Shown here: in pieces, positions 12,289-23,089 of the stretch | How the letters are laid out: the number at the start of each line of letters is the position of its first letter | How positions within the stretch are numbered: the first letter of the stretch is position 1 | DNA from: Perkinsus marinus ATCC 50983 | Lineage: Eukaryota > Perkinsozoa > Perkinsida > Perkinsidae | DNA length: 52,676 bases | Assembly (NCBI RefSeq): GCF_000006405.1 | Contig: NW_003200804.1 | Location: 186,021-238,696 of the forward strand | Direction of reading: 5' to 3' | Notes under the pieces: generated by a model | The model's database searches: none | What the model was told of the DNA's origin: nothing | What the model saw: only the letters and a program-made list of their open reading frames with translations | Translations under genes and position numbers: made by a program

Positions 12289-12687
12289 ATGCAACTTTTC
12301 AACATGGGAATGCGCAGCATCGTCAACATCCTGCTTATCACTGTCGTTGTGGCTAACAATGCCTGTAACGATAAGGACAAGGAGAAGCTGACCAACAACT
12401 TATTCCCCAACTATCTTTACAAATGTGCTTCCGATGCTAAGCTTACACCTTCAAAAATCGCCCCCTGCCTTGAGAAAGGTTGTGGCCTGTCTCACGAATG
12501 CGCCGATTGCTTCGTTGCTGTTGGAGCATGTACTATTAAATCATGCATTACATCCTGCATGTTCAGCCCACTGGGTAAAAAGTGCCAGGCGTGCGCGGAG
12601 GAACACTGTGGTGCTGAACTTAAGACTTGCACGGGCTTGGCCCATCCCTTACCTAATCCGACGAAGAAGGGTGATAAGTGCTATTAA
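12289..12687 (+). CDS. SecA copy 1: small secreted 14-cysteine protein
   Basis: 132 residues if translated from ATG 12289. A hydrophobic stretch, MRSIVNILLITVVVANN, looks like a signal peptide, so the product is probably exported. The mature part of about 108 residues has 14 cysteines, including CGLSHEC..C, SC...SC and a final DKCY. Cleavage is likely near the NAC motif. ATG 12289 is shared by all copies; ATG 12304 is not conserved (ATC or GTC in the others), and ATG 12310 is an alternative. No intron is evident. Compared with copies 2 and 3, about 30 mature residues differ but all cysteines are kept. No named domain recognised. A surface or secreted factor, possibly facing a host, is inference from signal peptide, cysteine pattern and amplification. 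Confidence 0.8.
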   Translation: MQLFNMGMRSIVNILLITVVVANNACNDKDKEKLTNNLFPNYLYKCASDAKLTPSKIAPCLEKGCGLSHECADCFVAVGACTIKSCITSCMFSPLGKKCQACAEEHCGAELKTCTGLAHPLPNPTKKGDKCY

Positions 12688-13367
12688 ACGACGAAGTACT
12701 TGGCATGCGGACTCTCTACTAAGACTCCGCTGCATCGTCATGCTGAGCTGAGGCATCAAACTCTTCTGGTGTGTGTTTGTCGCTCGATCCGGAATGTTTG
12801 TGGCCGAGTCATTTCATTATCCTTATCATTGATAGCTTGACGGTGAATCCGTTCCTGACTTAAAGGTCTCGGATAGCTCATCTGCAGGTGGTGTCTCTCC
12901 AGAATATCTTTTTCATACTCACTTTCCCGAATGCTGGCTTTTTATTTTTCGGCCGTTGATCTTTCTGGTCATCTTTCTGGTCGTTTTTATCACTATGATA
13001 CCAGTTTCGAGCGGGTCTAGAGTCCACTTGTGTTGCTGTAGACCTTAACTCTCGTGGTTACTCATATGAAAACGACTCCACACCTCAGTCGAAAATTCGA
13101 ATCGTGATGAGAACGAGTGATTCGGAAACAAATGAATGATAAGGATATTCGGAACAATAAGACGAGACAAGGGTAGTGGAAGCGTAAGGACATTTGACCG
13201 GGACGAATTGGCGCAATCCGTGGCACTGATTCTGTTACATCAATTTTGAAAGAAGTAGCAGCACTGGCTCTGCTCGAAGTGTCATCGGCATGCTGCCTAC
13301 TGGTGGTGGTTGACCCCAACCCATGAAACAAGACCACAGGATAGCTTGGCTCTGTGCTGGCTCTGTA
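12688..13367. other. SecA 3' flank
   Basis: No gene supported. It probably holds the SecA 3' UTR. The segment is conserved in all three copies; copy 1 lacks about 80 bp present in the others around 21070-21170 and 27910-28015. Confidence 0.5.
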
Positions 13368-13723
13368 CTTGTCCTGACGAACAGTGTGGCGCAATCAGAG
13401 TAATGGGAAGTCAGACAGCGACTATTCCCCTCTGAACCGCGCGGCTCAGGTTCAATTCCTGAATCGTCCAAATAGATCGACGGGGACATATACTGGAGTG
13501 AGCACCCATCTCTCTTCCCGCTCAATTCTAGCAGCTCACAATAGTGCGATCACGGCCCTACAACTGAACGTCAGCAACACTATGGTGGGAGGCGTAACCA
13601 CTCGCCAATCCTATCGAGAATGCTTCTGGATAGGTCGCCTCTGCTGGGGAGAGTGGTACGGTCATAAAGGTGTGGGCATCTGAGGACGGGCAGCTGCTGC
13701 ATGAATTAAGACGGGGCACGACA
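13368..13723 (+). pseudogene. PROPPIN internal fragment, copy 1
   Basis: Matches the PROPPIN gene from about 5914 to 6260: the end of exon 4, intron 4 and most of exon 5. It stops at GGGGCACGACA, just after the LRRG codons. The intron's GT and AG are still present, so the fragment came from genomic DNA rather than from mRNA. It has no start, no upstream blades and no downstream exons, so it cannot encode a propeller. Beyond the breakpoint the sequence is unrelated to the parent. Confidence 0.85.
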
Positions 13724-14108
13724 CCGAAATTCTGTGTTCTCATCCGTCAATCCATTTTAGGATCCACAGACAAGCTCAACATACGAAATTCCAAGCTTTC
13801 CGTCAAACTACGTTCTTCAACCCGCACCTGATTCGACTGGCAGTCAACCATCAAGAATCAGTGTCACACAAAAACAACGAGGAAGTACCCGTTACGGATG
13901 AACATATTCAAATGATATGCCTTATCTTCAATCGTGTTGATGACAAAATTACGCGGCGAACAAATTATCAACCACCAACTAGCTTTCATTAATCTCTCAA
14001 TCACACAACCCCAATACCATACTCGAAAGACTACTGAGATCAATAGATAATCTGACATCTGATAACTCCATTCGATATCATCATCGACTAATAAGGAACA
14101 CGACGAAC

Positions 14109-14567
14109 CTAATCCATTTCTGAGGGGCAATAGACAGGTGAGGACTCATCACACTTGTCACCCTCAGAAGGTTCATAGCAGAGATGAGGCTTGTCGGAGT
14201 GGTACAATCCGAAGCACACATAAGGACCAGGCTGATCGACATACTTCTTGCAGTACGATCCCCACTTAGAATTCTTGCACTTGGGGGTCTCCGCGCAAAG
14301 ATCCTCACAAGTCTTATCAACCACTGGGCAGGACACAGGACTGTAGACTTTGTCGCTGCAGTAGCCACCGTTGTATCCATCGGTGGGCTCAAAGCAATAA
14401 TCACCATCTCCCATATCGAGCAGACCGAAACAGACACCGTTACCCTTACAGTAAGAACCCCAACCATAGTTCTTGCAACCAGGAGTCGCTTCACACAGAT
14501 CCTGGCAGTAGTTCCAGTCGGCTACGACTGAACCAATAATGAAGAAGAAAGAAAGAAGGCGCATCAT
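14109..14567 (-). CDS. SecB copy 1: secreted protein with two 8-cysteine repeats
   Basis: 152 residues. The start MMRLLSFFFIIGSVVA is a typical signal peptide. The mature protein is two tandem repeats of about 63-65 residues, each with eight cysteines: C-x3-C-x5-C-x8-C, then VCFGL, C[FY]EP and two more cysteines. Shared landmarks are LCEATPGCKN / LCAETPKCKN and WGSYCK. It ends YCPSEMD. ATG 14567 is the first of a double Met; the upstream in-frame codon is GTG. It is convergent with SecA across the PROPPIN fragment. Disulfide-bonded secretion is a firm prediction; the function is unknown. The repeat spacing resembles generic cysteine-rich extracellular modules, but I cannot assign a family. 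Confidence 0.82.
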   Translation of the reverse strand: MMRLLSFFFIIGSVVADWNYCQDLCEATPGCKNYGWGSYCKGNGVCFGLLDMGDGDYCFEPTDGYNGGYCSDKVYSPVSCPVVDKTCEDLCAETPKCKNSKWGSYCKKYVDQPGPYVCFGLYHSDKPHLCYEPSEGDKCDESSPVYCPSEMD

Positions 14568-14612
14568 GTTCACCGGTCAGGGACTGAGAAATTTCAACTG
14601 AAAAGAATATTC

Positions 14613-14801
14613 TTAATGAACTAACGAAAGATAGACGAACTTAGCTGCAGCCAACCCTAGCGTGGATCGTGTTATGCATCCTGTCTCAAGTGTTGCACTA
14701 GCCGCTCCACTAAATAGGTGTGGTTCAGAGAGCGTACGCAGAGTTGCAGATATCAAGGGAAGCGCAAACGCATGCATTAAGAACAAATTGTAGCGTAGCA
14801 T
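14613..14801 (-). other. Short conserved reading frame upstream of SecB (62 codons)
   Basis: An ATG-initiated frame, MLRYNLFLMHAFALPLISA..., is open in all three copies (22814-23002, 29659-29847). It has a hydrophobic N-terminus and lies 46 bp before SecB on the same strand. As the copies are very similar in nucleotide sequence, openness alone is weak evidence. It could be an upstream ORF in the SecB leader or chance. Confidence 0.2.
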
Positions 14802-14888
14802 CTAATGACACCAGAAAAAGCCAAACTCCAGTCGTTGATATTTCGACTTTATAGAGTACTTTACTTCGACTGCTTCGACTTCCACACT

Positions 14889-17030
14889 TTATGGAACCAC
14901 TTTCATTGACAACTGAACCACACCGTAATCATTATTCATTCCTGTAAATGTTAGCCATTTTGTATATCGCAGAGTTAAAAATTGTAGAGGGTCGTCATAG
15001 CGCTTGAGGAAAAGCTTCTCGAACTTGCGAGTATATAGCGGAGCTACGCTGATATACTCGAAAGGGTACAGAAATAACGCACTCAGGCGGGAAGGGGGAC
15101 AACCACATCGTACGCATCGACATGAGGATTCAAGAGGACTGACAGTATGTAGGAGGAGAGAGAAAAACAATAGAATACAAGCAGCATGACAAATCGTCAC
15201 CAACGACCGACAACCAGATCCCAGAAAGGAGCCTCTCTCGAAAGCATAGGAGGATGGTAACAAAGACACTCATCTGTGGGCTCCTCCTCGAAGCAAATGA
15301 AGGTGCGTTTCACTCATAATATCCCTTCAATGTTCCCAGGACTCGACTGAAGCTCGTCAGAATGCTCTTTTGCCTTCGCTACCGCAACCGTTTCCTCATC
15401 AGGCTTAGTCTACTGGAGAGATGCTGCTGCCTCTTTTGCTGCAGCACGTCGCCGAGCCAGACGCCTTGGTGACAACAAGGACGATACTTTGGTGATGATC
15501 GGTGAATTTTTCCTCGTCTTTGCTTCTCCAACGACATGCCATTCATCATTACTGGAGGATTCTTGTCCATAAGTAATCATAAGAGGCGACCCTTCTACTG
15601 GCTCCAATGGTACTTTCGGAGCCTCGTTTGAATTCACTCCGACTCCCGACTCGGAATCAGAAAATGGCGAGGACATGGATGTGTCTGAGGTGTACCCTTC
15701 CGAGGTCATCATCACGCTGAACAAAAATGAGGCAGCAGAAGAAGAGCTCGAGGATGAGAACGGCGAGCTGGTTCTGGACGAGGACGGATGCGATGATAAA
15801 GGAGATTCGTCCCGAAGCCTGTTTCCGTTCAACGACTCAGATCTCGTGCTAGCTAACGGCGGTAAGGTAGGTCTATTCTCAAGTCCTGCGATAGTCGTTG
15901 CCTTAGGCTCGAGTACTCTCTCGGACTGACGCAGTCGTGGCTTTCGTTTTCGCTGATCTTCAAAGGCGGTGGACACCGAACCATTAGATTTCCTCAGTGA
16001 CCCTTCCCCGAGTGTGGAAGGCTCCTTCGAGTATTTGCTCCGGATCGACTCGAACTTATCTCTATAGTACTCACTCAATATACGCTGAGAAGAGAACAAA
16101 GAACGCATACCAATGCGATGAATGCCTCTGCGCCTTACGAACTCGAGAGCTTGAGCGACAATGCCATCCACAGACACATACCTCGGGTCCTCCATGGCAA
16201 AGTCTGTGAGACGATACCATAACTGAGTCGAAGAGCGCAAAGTTATAAGGGGCAAATTATACATTCCACCGAGGCTGAGTAGTCAAGTCTGCTGTAGACC
16301 AGGCAACGCTACCTCAGTTCGCCGTACAATCCTTGAACGCATCCTCTTAGCATTGGCAAGGAAATCTTCACATCGATCTTGAATGAACTGACACCGGAGT
16401 TTGGTCATAGAGAGACCACTCGAAAAGACCTACCGGGAGCAGCGTCTCATTGAGTACTGTGTGATACTTAGGCTGAAGCACGTCTGGTTTGATGCTGCGA
16501 TCATGGGCAAGAGCTGGTGAGCAAAGGCACTAGTCCGAGGGGAGACGTGACCATGCCTTGAACCTTACCTTGAGCTCCCGAAGGATCGAGAATCCCTTGC
16601 ATCAGTTTGGTACTGTTGAAGAGGTAGAACGCTGACAGGCCAACGAGGCGTTTAGACTTAGGCTGCTGACGCGTGCAAAGAATGTCATCTCTCTTCGCTT
16701 CCTGAAGGCTCCGAAATACACTCTGCCTGATCTTGTCACGAAGTTACCTTATGTATTTCATTCACTCGAGAGACGAGTTGTGCATCGATGATAGTGAGTA
16801 GTTCTTGTTTGGCATTTGTAGGGAGCCTCCGATAAGCCTGGAGAACATCTTCTTTGTTAACCTGTACACAATAAGAGCAAGTCAGAGATGGAGAGGCGAA
16901 GAGTGGCAGCTAGCTAGAGGTACCCAACTCACCAGTGGCACTGTTTTGTCGACTTTGGCCATGAACCCTGGTATGAATACTGTCACCGAAGCTCCCCTCT
17001 TATGTGGACTCTCATAATACGTTAACGCTC
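14889..17030 (-). pseudogene. Gene G copy 1: 5'-truncated and disrupted
   Basis: Unrecognised gene, best seen in copy 3. Copy 1 begins inside the first exon (17030) and therefore lacks the start codon. It keeps the exons encoding VNKEDVLQAYRRLPTNA, the EFVRRRGIHRIGMRSLF region and a Ser-rich, acidic C-terminal region (SPFSSSSSSSAASFLF, SPFSDSESGVG). It has in-frame stops where other copies read Trp (QQTWLLS), Ser (LQSTKP) and Ser (GILSVK). A last exon 15138-14889 may be joined across a 62-bp intron with a strong pyrimidine tract; its frame contains YTRKFEKLFLKRYDDP. In copy 1 that junction is open, whereas copies 2 and 3 stop just before it. No function can be named. Confidence 0.65.
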
Positions 17031-17905
17031 CTGTACAATACGCTACGTTAACCTATTTTTCCGCAGGAAAAATAGGCAAAATACGAAATTTTTCGCTAAG
17101 GAGCGATTCGCAAGCAAGGGGGATGGATCCAATAGGTTCGACTGGCCTTCCACACTTCCCGGTGAACTCCGCAGGGGGTACAGCATGGCATATTGGACGG
17201 AAGTTATGCCGGTCTTGAGGAGCTCTGCTCAAGGGGTGAACTATAAGCGTTCCTTCACTCTCCGCGGTCACTTGGACTCTGCAGTCACTGAAACGCAACA
17301 TGAAGAATCTCCATTGAAGGAGTAATCGTGAGGCATTGGGCTTCAAAAACTATGAAATTGGATATAAGCGCTGATGACGTAATCAAGCACGTGGTTGACT
17401 TCTCCAGAAGAGAAGGTCACCTTTCAAAGGTGAATGATCTGCTTCATTGAGCTATCAGCTACTCTTCTCGCCAGGCGAGCATTCCAAGATTTCGGCGACG
17501 CTGCCGGCCGAGAGCTACTGGGGGTTATTTCAACGACGAGATAGTTTGGGACGCTACCTGCATCTCGCAGCAGCGACAGCAGATTCCATCGTATGGGACC
17601 TTGATGATCGGGGAGGTGATATTCACAGCATGGCATCGCGCTACTGACAATAGCCTGTTACCGCAGAATTCAATTATAATGATACATTCGATAACTTAGC
17701 TATGGCAGCTAGCTCTATTATTATGACTCATAATTCCTGGAACCACTCAGTGATGAGCCTCACTCAGGGATGAAGAGGGTGCCACATTCGGAGCTGTGAT
17801 AGTCAAGTGGAAGCTCTCGCAACGGTCCGACGTATCCACCGAGCCGACCCTTCTGGTGGATGGAATCTCTCACGGAGTGATTTCTGGACGTTTGTTTCAT
17901 TAGGA

Positions 17906-18165
17906 CCAAGGCGATGGTGCATGGGCCTTCTTCCGCTGGGCACAGTGGTTCGATTTTCCTGAACCCATTCCCGCGTCAACGTCTTCACACAACCCAGCAG
18001 GCAGCTCAAGTGCTTCGTCTTCTCCGGCCCCTGAAGTGAGGGAGGTGGTTGAAGTTGATGAAATGTCAGAGACCGGTGCATCTTCCTCGATCTCGAAGAA
18101 CAATGCGGGTTGCAGCGCAGACCCTCAGCAAATGCATGCGCAACTGCATGGCGTTCTTTCCTGAT
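17906..18165 (+). other. Possible coding exon inside the 17052-18955 element
   Basis: After a plausible acceptor (TTTCATTAG, ending 17905) a frame reads DQGDGAWAFFRWAQWFDFP, then a Ser/Pro-rich and acidic region, and stops at TGA about 18163. The composition looks coding. An upstream frame at about 17353-17448 (MKLDISADDVIKHVVDFSRR) may belong to the same gene. No family recognised and no complete model could be built. Confidence 0.3.
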
Positions 18166-18381
18166 GGCTTCACCTGCTGTAATATGTATGAAAGTGAGTG
18201 GTATGGGGGGGGGGAGAGATAATACCTTATCCGAGGAAGAAGAGCTGCAAAACCTACGAGATTCTACATGATGACCTGAAGACTAAGAGTATTACTCTTA
18301 GAGTAACTACTAAACGATTTATCAACTTCGGAGTATGCTGAGGAAAGACGAGCTTAGGATTCCTGTATTGAGAACTTATTC

Positions 18382-18566
18382 TCGCGTTGGTGACCCTAGC
18401 TCGGCCGCTAATTTGCGCGATTCTGGTGATTAGTATTCTCACATTGGTGGACCACCAATGGTGACTCTCGATTTCCACCAATTTGCACAATTCTGGTGAG
18501 TAGTAATCTCGCGTTACTGACTGTAGCTCATCCGCTAATTCGCTTAATTCTGGTCGATAGTAAGTA
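18382..18566. repeat. Three degenerate tandem repeats of about 60-70 bp
   Basis: Three successive blocks share CTCGCGTT/CATTGGTG, then CTAATTTGC / CCAATTTGC / CTAATTCGC and an ATTCTGGTGA or ATTCTGGTCGA core. They lie near the right end of the inverted-repeat element and may be subterminal repeats. Confidence 0.5.
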
Positions 18567-18955
18567 ATTGCTGTGATTAACAACGCACATCGAACTCGAG
18601 GACGCTGTTGAGTTCCTCAGTTCGTCGGGCGATGTAGATCTCATAATGAGATATATTTCTTTCGAAGGATGACCTTGCGATTTTTCTTGATGGACACTCC
18701 TGCGCGCCTAAGAATCTTAGGCTGTGATCCAACGACGAGATCCATCGATTCCGTCGTTACGAGTGTTTAAATCTCCCAAATGTCTCAGTTATATTTCTGT
18801 CAGAACTATGTCACGTCTCTATGCCTCTAATCATTGATTAGTGATTAATCACCTCTCGCTCTTCATTTCTCGCCTGTTTTCTTGAGATTTTCTCTCTTTT
18901 CTCCCAATTTCCTCCAAAATTTCCATTTTTCCATATTTTTCCTAGGAAAAATAGG

Positions 18956-19144
18956 GCTCTGACTTTTCCCTCTCCAAACCCGTTGGTGTGCTTTTCTAAG
19001 ACGCACCTCAACAGGACCTATGTATTCCACTACAACGGCTTGCGATATGAGTGTGAGTTTGATGATGATGATGTCGAAGTATTGACAGGAGGCTCTGGAG
19101 AAGGTGATCTATGGCTCTATATCACGTTGCATTCGAGCTCATAA
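18956..19144 (+). pseudogene. PROPPIN exon 9 fragment, copy 2
   Basis: Matches 7057-7258 of the PROPPIN gene: the end of its last intron and the whole last exon, still open to a stop. The intron's acceptor AG has become AA (CTCCAAACCCG for CTCCAGGCCCG), and no upstream exon lies beside it. It is followed by about 585 bp of the parental 3' flank, which holds no gene. Confidence 0.85.
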
Positions 19145-19739
19145 TGGTTGGGACACCGCATTCTGCCTATCGCGGATGCAACTTCACCATGTGAAGCATT
19201 GTTGGTACTGCGGTGATAGATTTAGATGTCGTCTAGTCAATCACTCCGGTTCACTATTCAACTGCTAGCAGCAGTCTTCTTCCTTCTCATTGCCCACCTC
19301 AACAGCAATGCATCTGATACAAGCTATAAAATTCATCGCTTCGAGGCCTGATTTCCACATGGATAATACGGCATCAAAGACCGCTCCTCCAGTAGATGTT
19401 GGTGAAGGATCCTGGCAGTTCGTATAGAATACCTGCCCAGTGAATGAAGGGAATCGATACCAGGAAATATTCTGTTGGTCGCAATTGGAGTGATATCTTG
19501 CTTAACTTTGTCATGAAGGAAAACTCGGGGTTAAATTGAAGTATATCCTCTCAGTGAAGTCCTCTGTTCGTTATATTGTCTGCAGTACACTCGAGTTCCC
19601 CCTCCGTTACTCTGAATCCTATCACGAAGCTTGACAGTTGACAAATTGTCATAGGCTGTCGCCTATAGCCTGAAGCGTTCAGCAAATTACGCATTGGCGA
19701 AGCCAGTTCTGCAGGAAGCCATGATACTGGTTCATGCCG

Positions 19740-20454
19740 CAGTGTTGTGTCTGCGTATTGGTGCTAAACTCAGACAGAATAACAGAAGGTTGACGGGATG
19801 TCGTGCGGGGTGTGGCACTTTCTGGCAACCTAATTGAGCTTAATGGACGCTATAGCCATCCACTAGTCTTTCGATTGTCTCTCCTGTCGAGTACAAACCC
19901 TCCCTAGTTGAAGGGGAAGTGACGCACAGATTCACTCGCAGACTCACGCACGGATGTACACGAAGACGTGATCGGGTCGTCTATTGATACTTTGGCAACA
20001 GAATCCCCGAAGGTAGATTCAGATATCAGATAATACTTGGTGCTAAAGTTATCAAGTCTTTAGCTGCGGCCGACAGGGTTGGTGGGAGTGCCAACAATAA
20101 TCCTCGAGAGAGTCCACCAACTCTCCTAGATGTGATCGATCGTTGCGATGTGTCGATTGAATTTACACGTGAGCCACCCACCCGCCACGCAGGGACCCAC
20201 AGTCAGAAACCAAGGGTAGTTTTACTGACTCTGTATACCGGTGCAAGCTCTGACATTCCCAGGGAATGACAAGATGGCCAAAAAGATAGAGGGTTTTTAT
20301 CAGAGAGAATTCTTCTCCCGACCCGGTGGGTTCAGTGACGTTTATCCCTCTCCAATGAACAATTCGTTTCACGCGCTCTTTGTGCGCGACGCACACTGTG
20401 CGTCCCAACATCCAATGCGTATGCGTTCACGAGCTTCGTCTTGCCGCCCGATCA
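19740..20454. other. SecA upstream region, copy 2
   Basis: Conserved between copies and presumably containing the SecA promoter and leader. No core promoter motif recognised. A short palindromic stretch (GCGACGCACACTGTGCGTC, about 20387) is present here and in copy 3 but not in copy 1. Confidence 0.45.
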
Positions 20455-20853
20455 ATGCAACCTTTCAACATCGGAATGCGCAGCATCGTCAACATCCTGG
20501 TTATCACTGTCGTTGTGGCTAGCAATGCCTGTAACGACGAGGACAAAGCGAAGATGGCGAACAGCTTATTTCCCAACTATCTATTCAACTGTGGTTCCGA
20601 CGCCGGGCTTACACCCTCAAAAATCGCCCCCTGCCTTGAGCAAGGATGTGGCCTGTCTCACGAATGCTCCGGTTGCTTCGTTACTGCTGGAGAGTGTACT
20701 ATTAAATCATGCCTTGGATCCTGCATCTTCAGCCCACTGAGTGGAAAGTGCTTCAAGTGTGTGAAGGATCACTGCGATGTTGCACTTCTGACTTGCACAG
20801 GCTTGACCGATCCCTTACCTAATCCGACGAAGAAGGGTGATAAGTGCTATTAA
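20455..20853 (+). CDS. SecA copy 2: small secreted 14-cysteine protein
   Basis: 132 residues with signal region MRSIVNILVITVVVASN and the same 14 cysteines as copy 1. From its ATG it gives the same protein as copy 3 except one leader residue (Ile for Val). Relative to copy 1 the changes lie between the cysteines, and many reverse charge or size (for example KKCQACAEEHC against GKCFKCVKDHC). The C-terminal NPTKKGDKCY is invariant. Function unknown; export inferred from the signal peptide. Confidence 0.82.
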   Translation: MQPFNIGMRSIVNILVITVVVASNACNDEDKAKMANSLFPNYLFNCGSDAGLTPSKIAPCLEQGCGLSHECSGCFVTAGECTIKSCLGSCIFSPLSGKCFKCVKDHCDVALLTCTGLTDPLPNPTKKGDKCY

Positions 20854-21571
20854 ACGACGAAGTACATGGCATGCGAATCTTCTATTAAGACTCCCTCGCA
20901 TCGTCATGCTGGGCTGAGGCATCAAACTCCTCTGGTGTGTATTTGTCGTTCGATCCGGAATGTTTGTGGCCGAGTCATCTCATTATTCTTATCATTGATA
21001 GCTTGACGGTGAACCCGTTCCTGACTTTAAGGTCTTGGATAGCTCATTCGCAGGTGGTGTCTCTTAAGAATATCTCTTTCATACTCACTCTCCTCGAGAT
21101 GAGCTGTTGCCGGTGAATGAGATTTTGAACGATCGCTCTGTGTTCATGATCTCAAGTGTATGTACACATGCTGGGTTTTATTTTTCGGCCTTTCTGGTCG
21201 TTTTGATCACTATGATATCAGTTTCGAGCGGGTCTGGACTCCATTTGTGTTGCTGTAGAGGTTAACTCTCGTGGTAACTCATCTATGAAAACGACTCCAC
21301 ACTTCAACGAGCTCAGTCAAAAAACTCGAATCTTGATGAGTACGAATGATTCGGAAACAAATGAATGATAAGGATATTCGAAACAATAAGACGAGACAAG
21401 GGTAGTGGAAGCGTAAGGACATTTGACCGGGACGAATTGGCGCAATCCGTGGAACTGATTCTGTTACATCAATTTTGAGAGAAGTAGCAGTCATCGGCAT
21501 GCTACCTACTGGTGGTGGTTGACCCCAACCTACGAAACAAGACTAACTTGGCTCTGTGCTGGCTCTGTACT

Positions 21572-21925
21572 TGTCCTGACGAACAGTGCATCGCAATTAG
21601 AGTAATGGGAAGTCAGACAGCGACTATTCCCCTCTGAACCCCGCGGCCCAGGTTCAATTCCTGAGTCGTCCAAATACATCGACGAAAACATCTACTGGAG
21701 TGAGCAGTCATCTCTCTTCCCGTTCAATTCTAGGAGCTCACAATAGTGCGATCACGGCCCTACAACTGAACATCAGCGGCACTATGGAGGGAGGCATAAC
21801 CACTCGCCAATCCTATCGAAGATGCTTCTGGATAGATCACCTCTGCTGGGGAGAGTGGTACGGTCATAAAGGTGTGGGCGTCTGAGGACGGGCAGCTGCT
21901 GCATGAATTAAGACGGGGCACGACA
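21572..21925 (+). pseudogene. PROPPIN internal fragment, copy 2
   Basis: Same extent as the copy 1 fragment. The intron donor ATG|GTGGG of the parent gene has become GAGGG, so this copy can no longer be spliced like the parent. It is cut off at the same GGGGCACGACA point. Confidence 0.85.
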
Positions 21926-22310
21926 CCGAAATTCTGCGTTCTCATCCGTCAATCCATTTTAGGATCCACAGACAAGCTCAACATATTAAATTCCAAACTT
22001 TCCGTCAAACTACGCTCTTTAACCCGCACCTGATTCGACTGGCAGTCAACCATCAGGAATCAGTGTCACACAAAAACAACGAGGAAGTACCCGTTACGGA
22101 TGAACATATTCAAATGATATGCCATATCTTCAATCGTGTTGATGACAAAATTACGCGGCGAACAAATTACCAACCACCAACTAGCTTTCATTAATCTCTC
22201 ATTCACACAACCCCAATATCATACGTGAAAGACTACTGAGATCAATAGATAATCTGACATCTGATAACTCCATTCGATATCATCATCGACTAATAAGAAA
22301 CACGACGAAT

Positions 22311-22769
22311 CTAATCCATTTCTGAGGGGCAATAGACGGGTGAGGTTTCATCACACTTGTCACCCTCAGAAGGTTCATAGCAGAGATGCGGCTTGTCGGA
22401 GTGGTACAATCCGAAGCACACATAAGGACCAGGCTGATCGACATACTTCTTGCAGTACGATCCCCACTTAGAATTCTTGCACTTGGGGGTCTCCGCGCAA
22501 AGATCCTCACAAGTCTTATCAACCACTGGGCAGGACACGGGACTGTAAACCTTGTCGCTGCAGTAGCCACCGTTGTATCCATCGGTGGGCTCAAAGCAAT
22601 AATCACCATCTCCCATATCGAGCAGACCGAAACAGACACCGTTACCCTTACAGTAAGAACCCCAACCATAGTTCTTGCAACCAGGAGTCGCTTCACACAG
22701 ATCCTGGCAGTAGTTCCAGTCGGCTACGACTGAACCAATAATGAAGAAGAAAGAAAGAAGGCGCATCAT
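22311..22769 (-). CDS. SecB copy 2: secreted protein with two 8-cysteine repeats
   Basis: 152 residues, identical to copy 1 except Thr for Ser in the C-terminal DE[ST]SPVYC stretch. Signal peptide and all 16 cysteines are intact. This near identity contrasts with the divergence of the neighbouring SecA between the same two cassettes. Start chosen at the double ATG (22769), as in copy 1. Function unknown. Confidence 0.82.
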   Translation of the reverse strand: MMRLLSFFFIIGSVVADWNYCQDLCEATPGCKNYGWGSYCKGNGVCFGLLDMGDGDYCFEPTDGYNGGYCSDKVYSPVSCPVVDKTCEDLCAETPKCKNSKWGSYCKKYVDQPGPYVCFGLYHSDKPHLCYEPSEGDKCDETSPVYCPSEMD

Positions 22770-23089
22770 GTTCACCGTGAGGGACTGAGAAATTTCAACT
22801 GAAAAGAATATTCTTAATGAACTAACGAAAGATAGACGAACTTAGCTGCAGCCAACCCTAGCGTGGATCGTGTTATGCATCCTGTCTTAGATGTTGCACT
22901 AGCCGCTCCACTAAATAGGTGTGGTTCAGAGATCGTACGCAGAGTTGCAGATATCAAGGGAAGCGCAAACGCATGCATTAAGAACAAATCGTAGCGTAGC
23001 ATCTAGTGACACCAGAAAAAGTCAAACTCCAGTCGTTGATACTTCGACTTTATAGGGTACTTTACTTCGATTACTTCGACTTCCACACT

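Larger units (their letters stand above)
11603..17030. repeat. Cassette copy 1 (main part)
   Basis: Homologous to 19740-24050 (copy 2, cut by a gap) and 26565-32073 (copy 3). Order: about 690 bp upstream of SecA, SecA (+), PROPPIN fragment, SecB (-), gene G (-). Homology to copy 3 ends within the 5' exon of gene G at GTTAACGCTC (17021-17030). The segment before SecA contains a perfect 8-bp hairpin, AATGGACG...CGTCCATT, near 11707; copies 2 and 3 keep it only in part. Confidence 0.9.
17052..18955. mobile_element. 1.9-kb element with palindromic terminal inverted repeats
   Basis: Both ends read inward as CCTATTTTTCC...GGAAAAATA, followed by matching AAAAT and GAAATTTT blocks, giving imperfect inverted repeats of about 40 bp. 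The left end is itself a perfect 11-bp-arm hairpin (17052-17076). It lies between truncated gene G and the PROPPIN exon 9 fragment, at the junction of cassette copies 1 and 2. The right end recurs at about 24188-24218, beside the N gap, so the element probably predates the duplication. No target duplication is visible because the two flanks derive from different loci. Family unknown; it could be a non-autonomous DNA transposon. Confidence 0.55.

Noticed and set aside
15675-15929. Acidic 84-codon plus-strand frame, present in all cassette copies
   Set aside because: Antisense to the Ser-rich region of gene G; Ser/Glu codon bias on the minus strand explains it.
22386-22733. 115-codon plus-strand frame opposite SecB
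   Set aside because: SecB on the minus strand has a signal peptide and a conserved cysteine pattern; the plus frame is its shadow.
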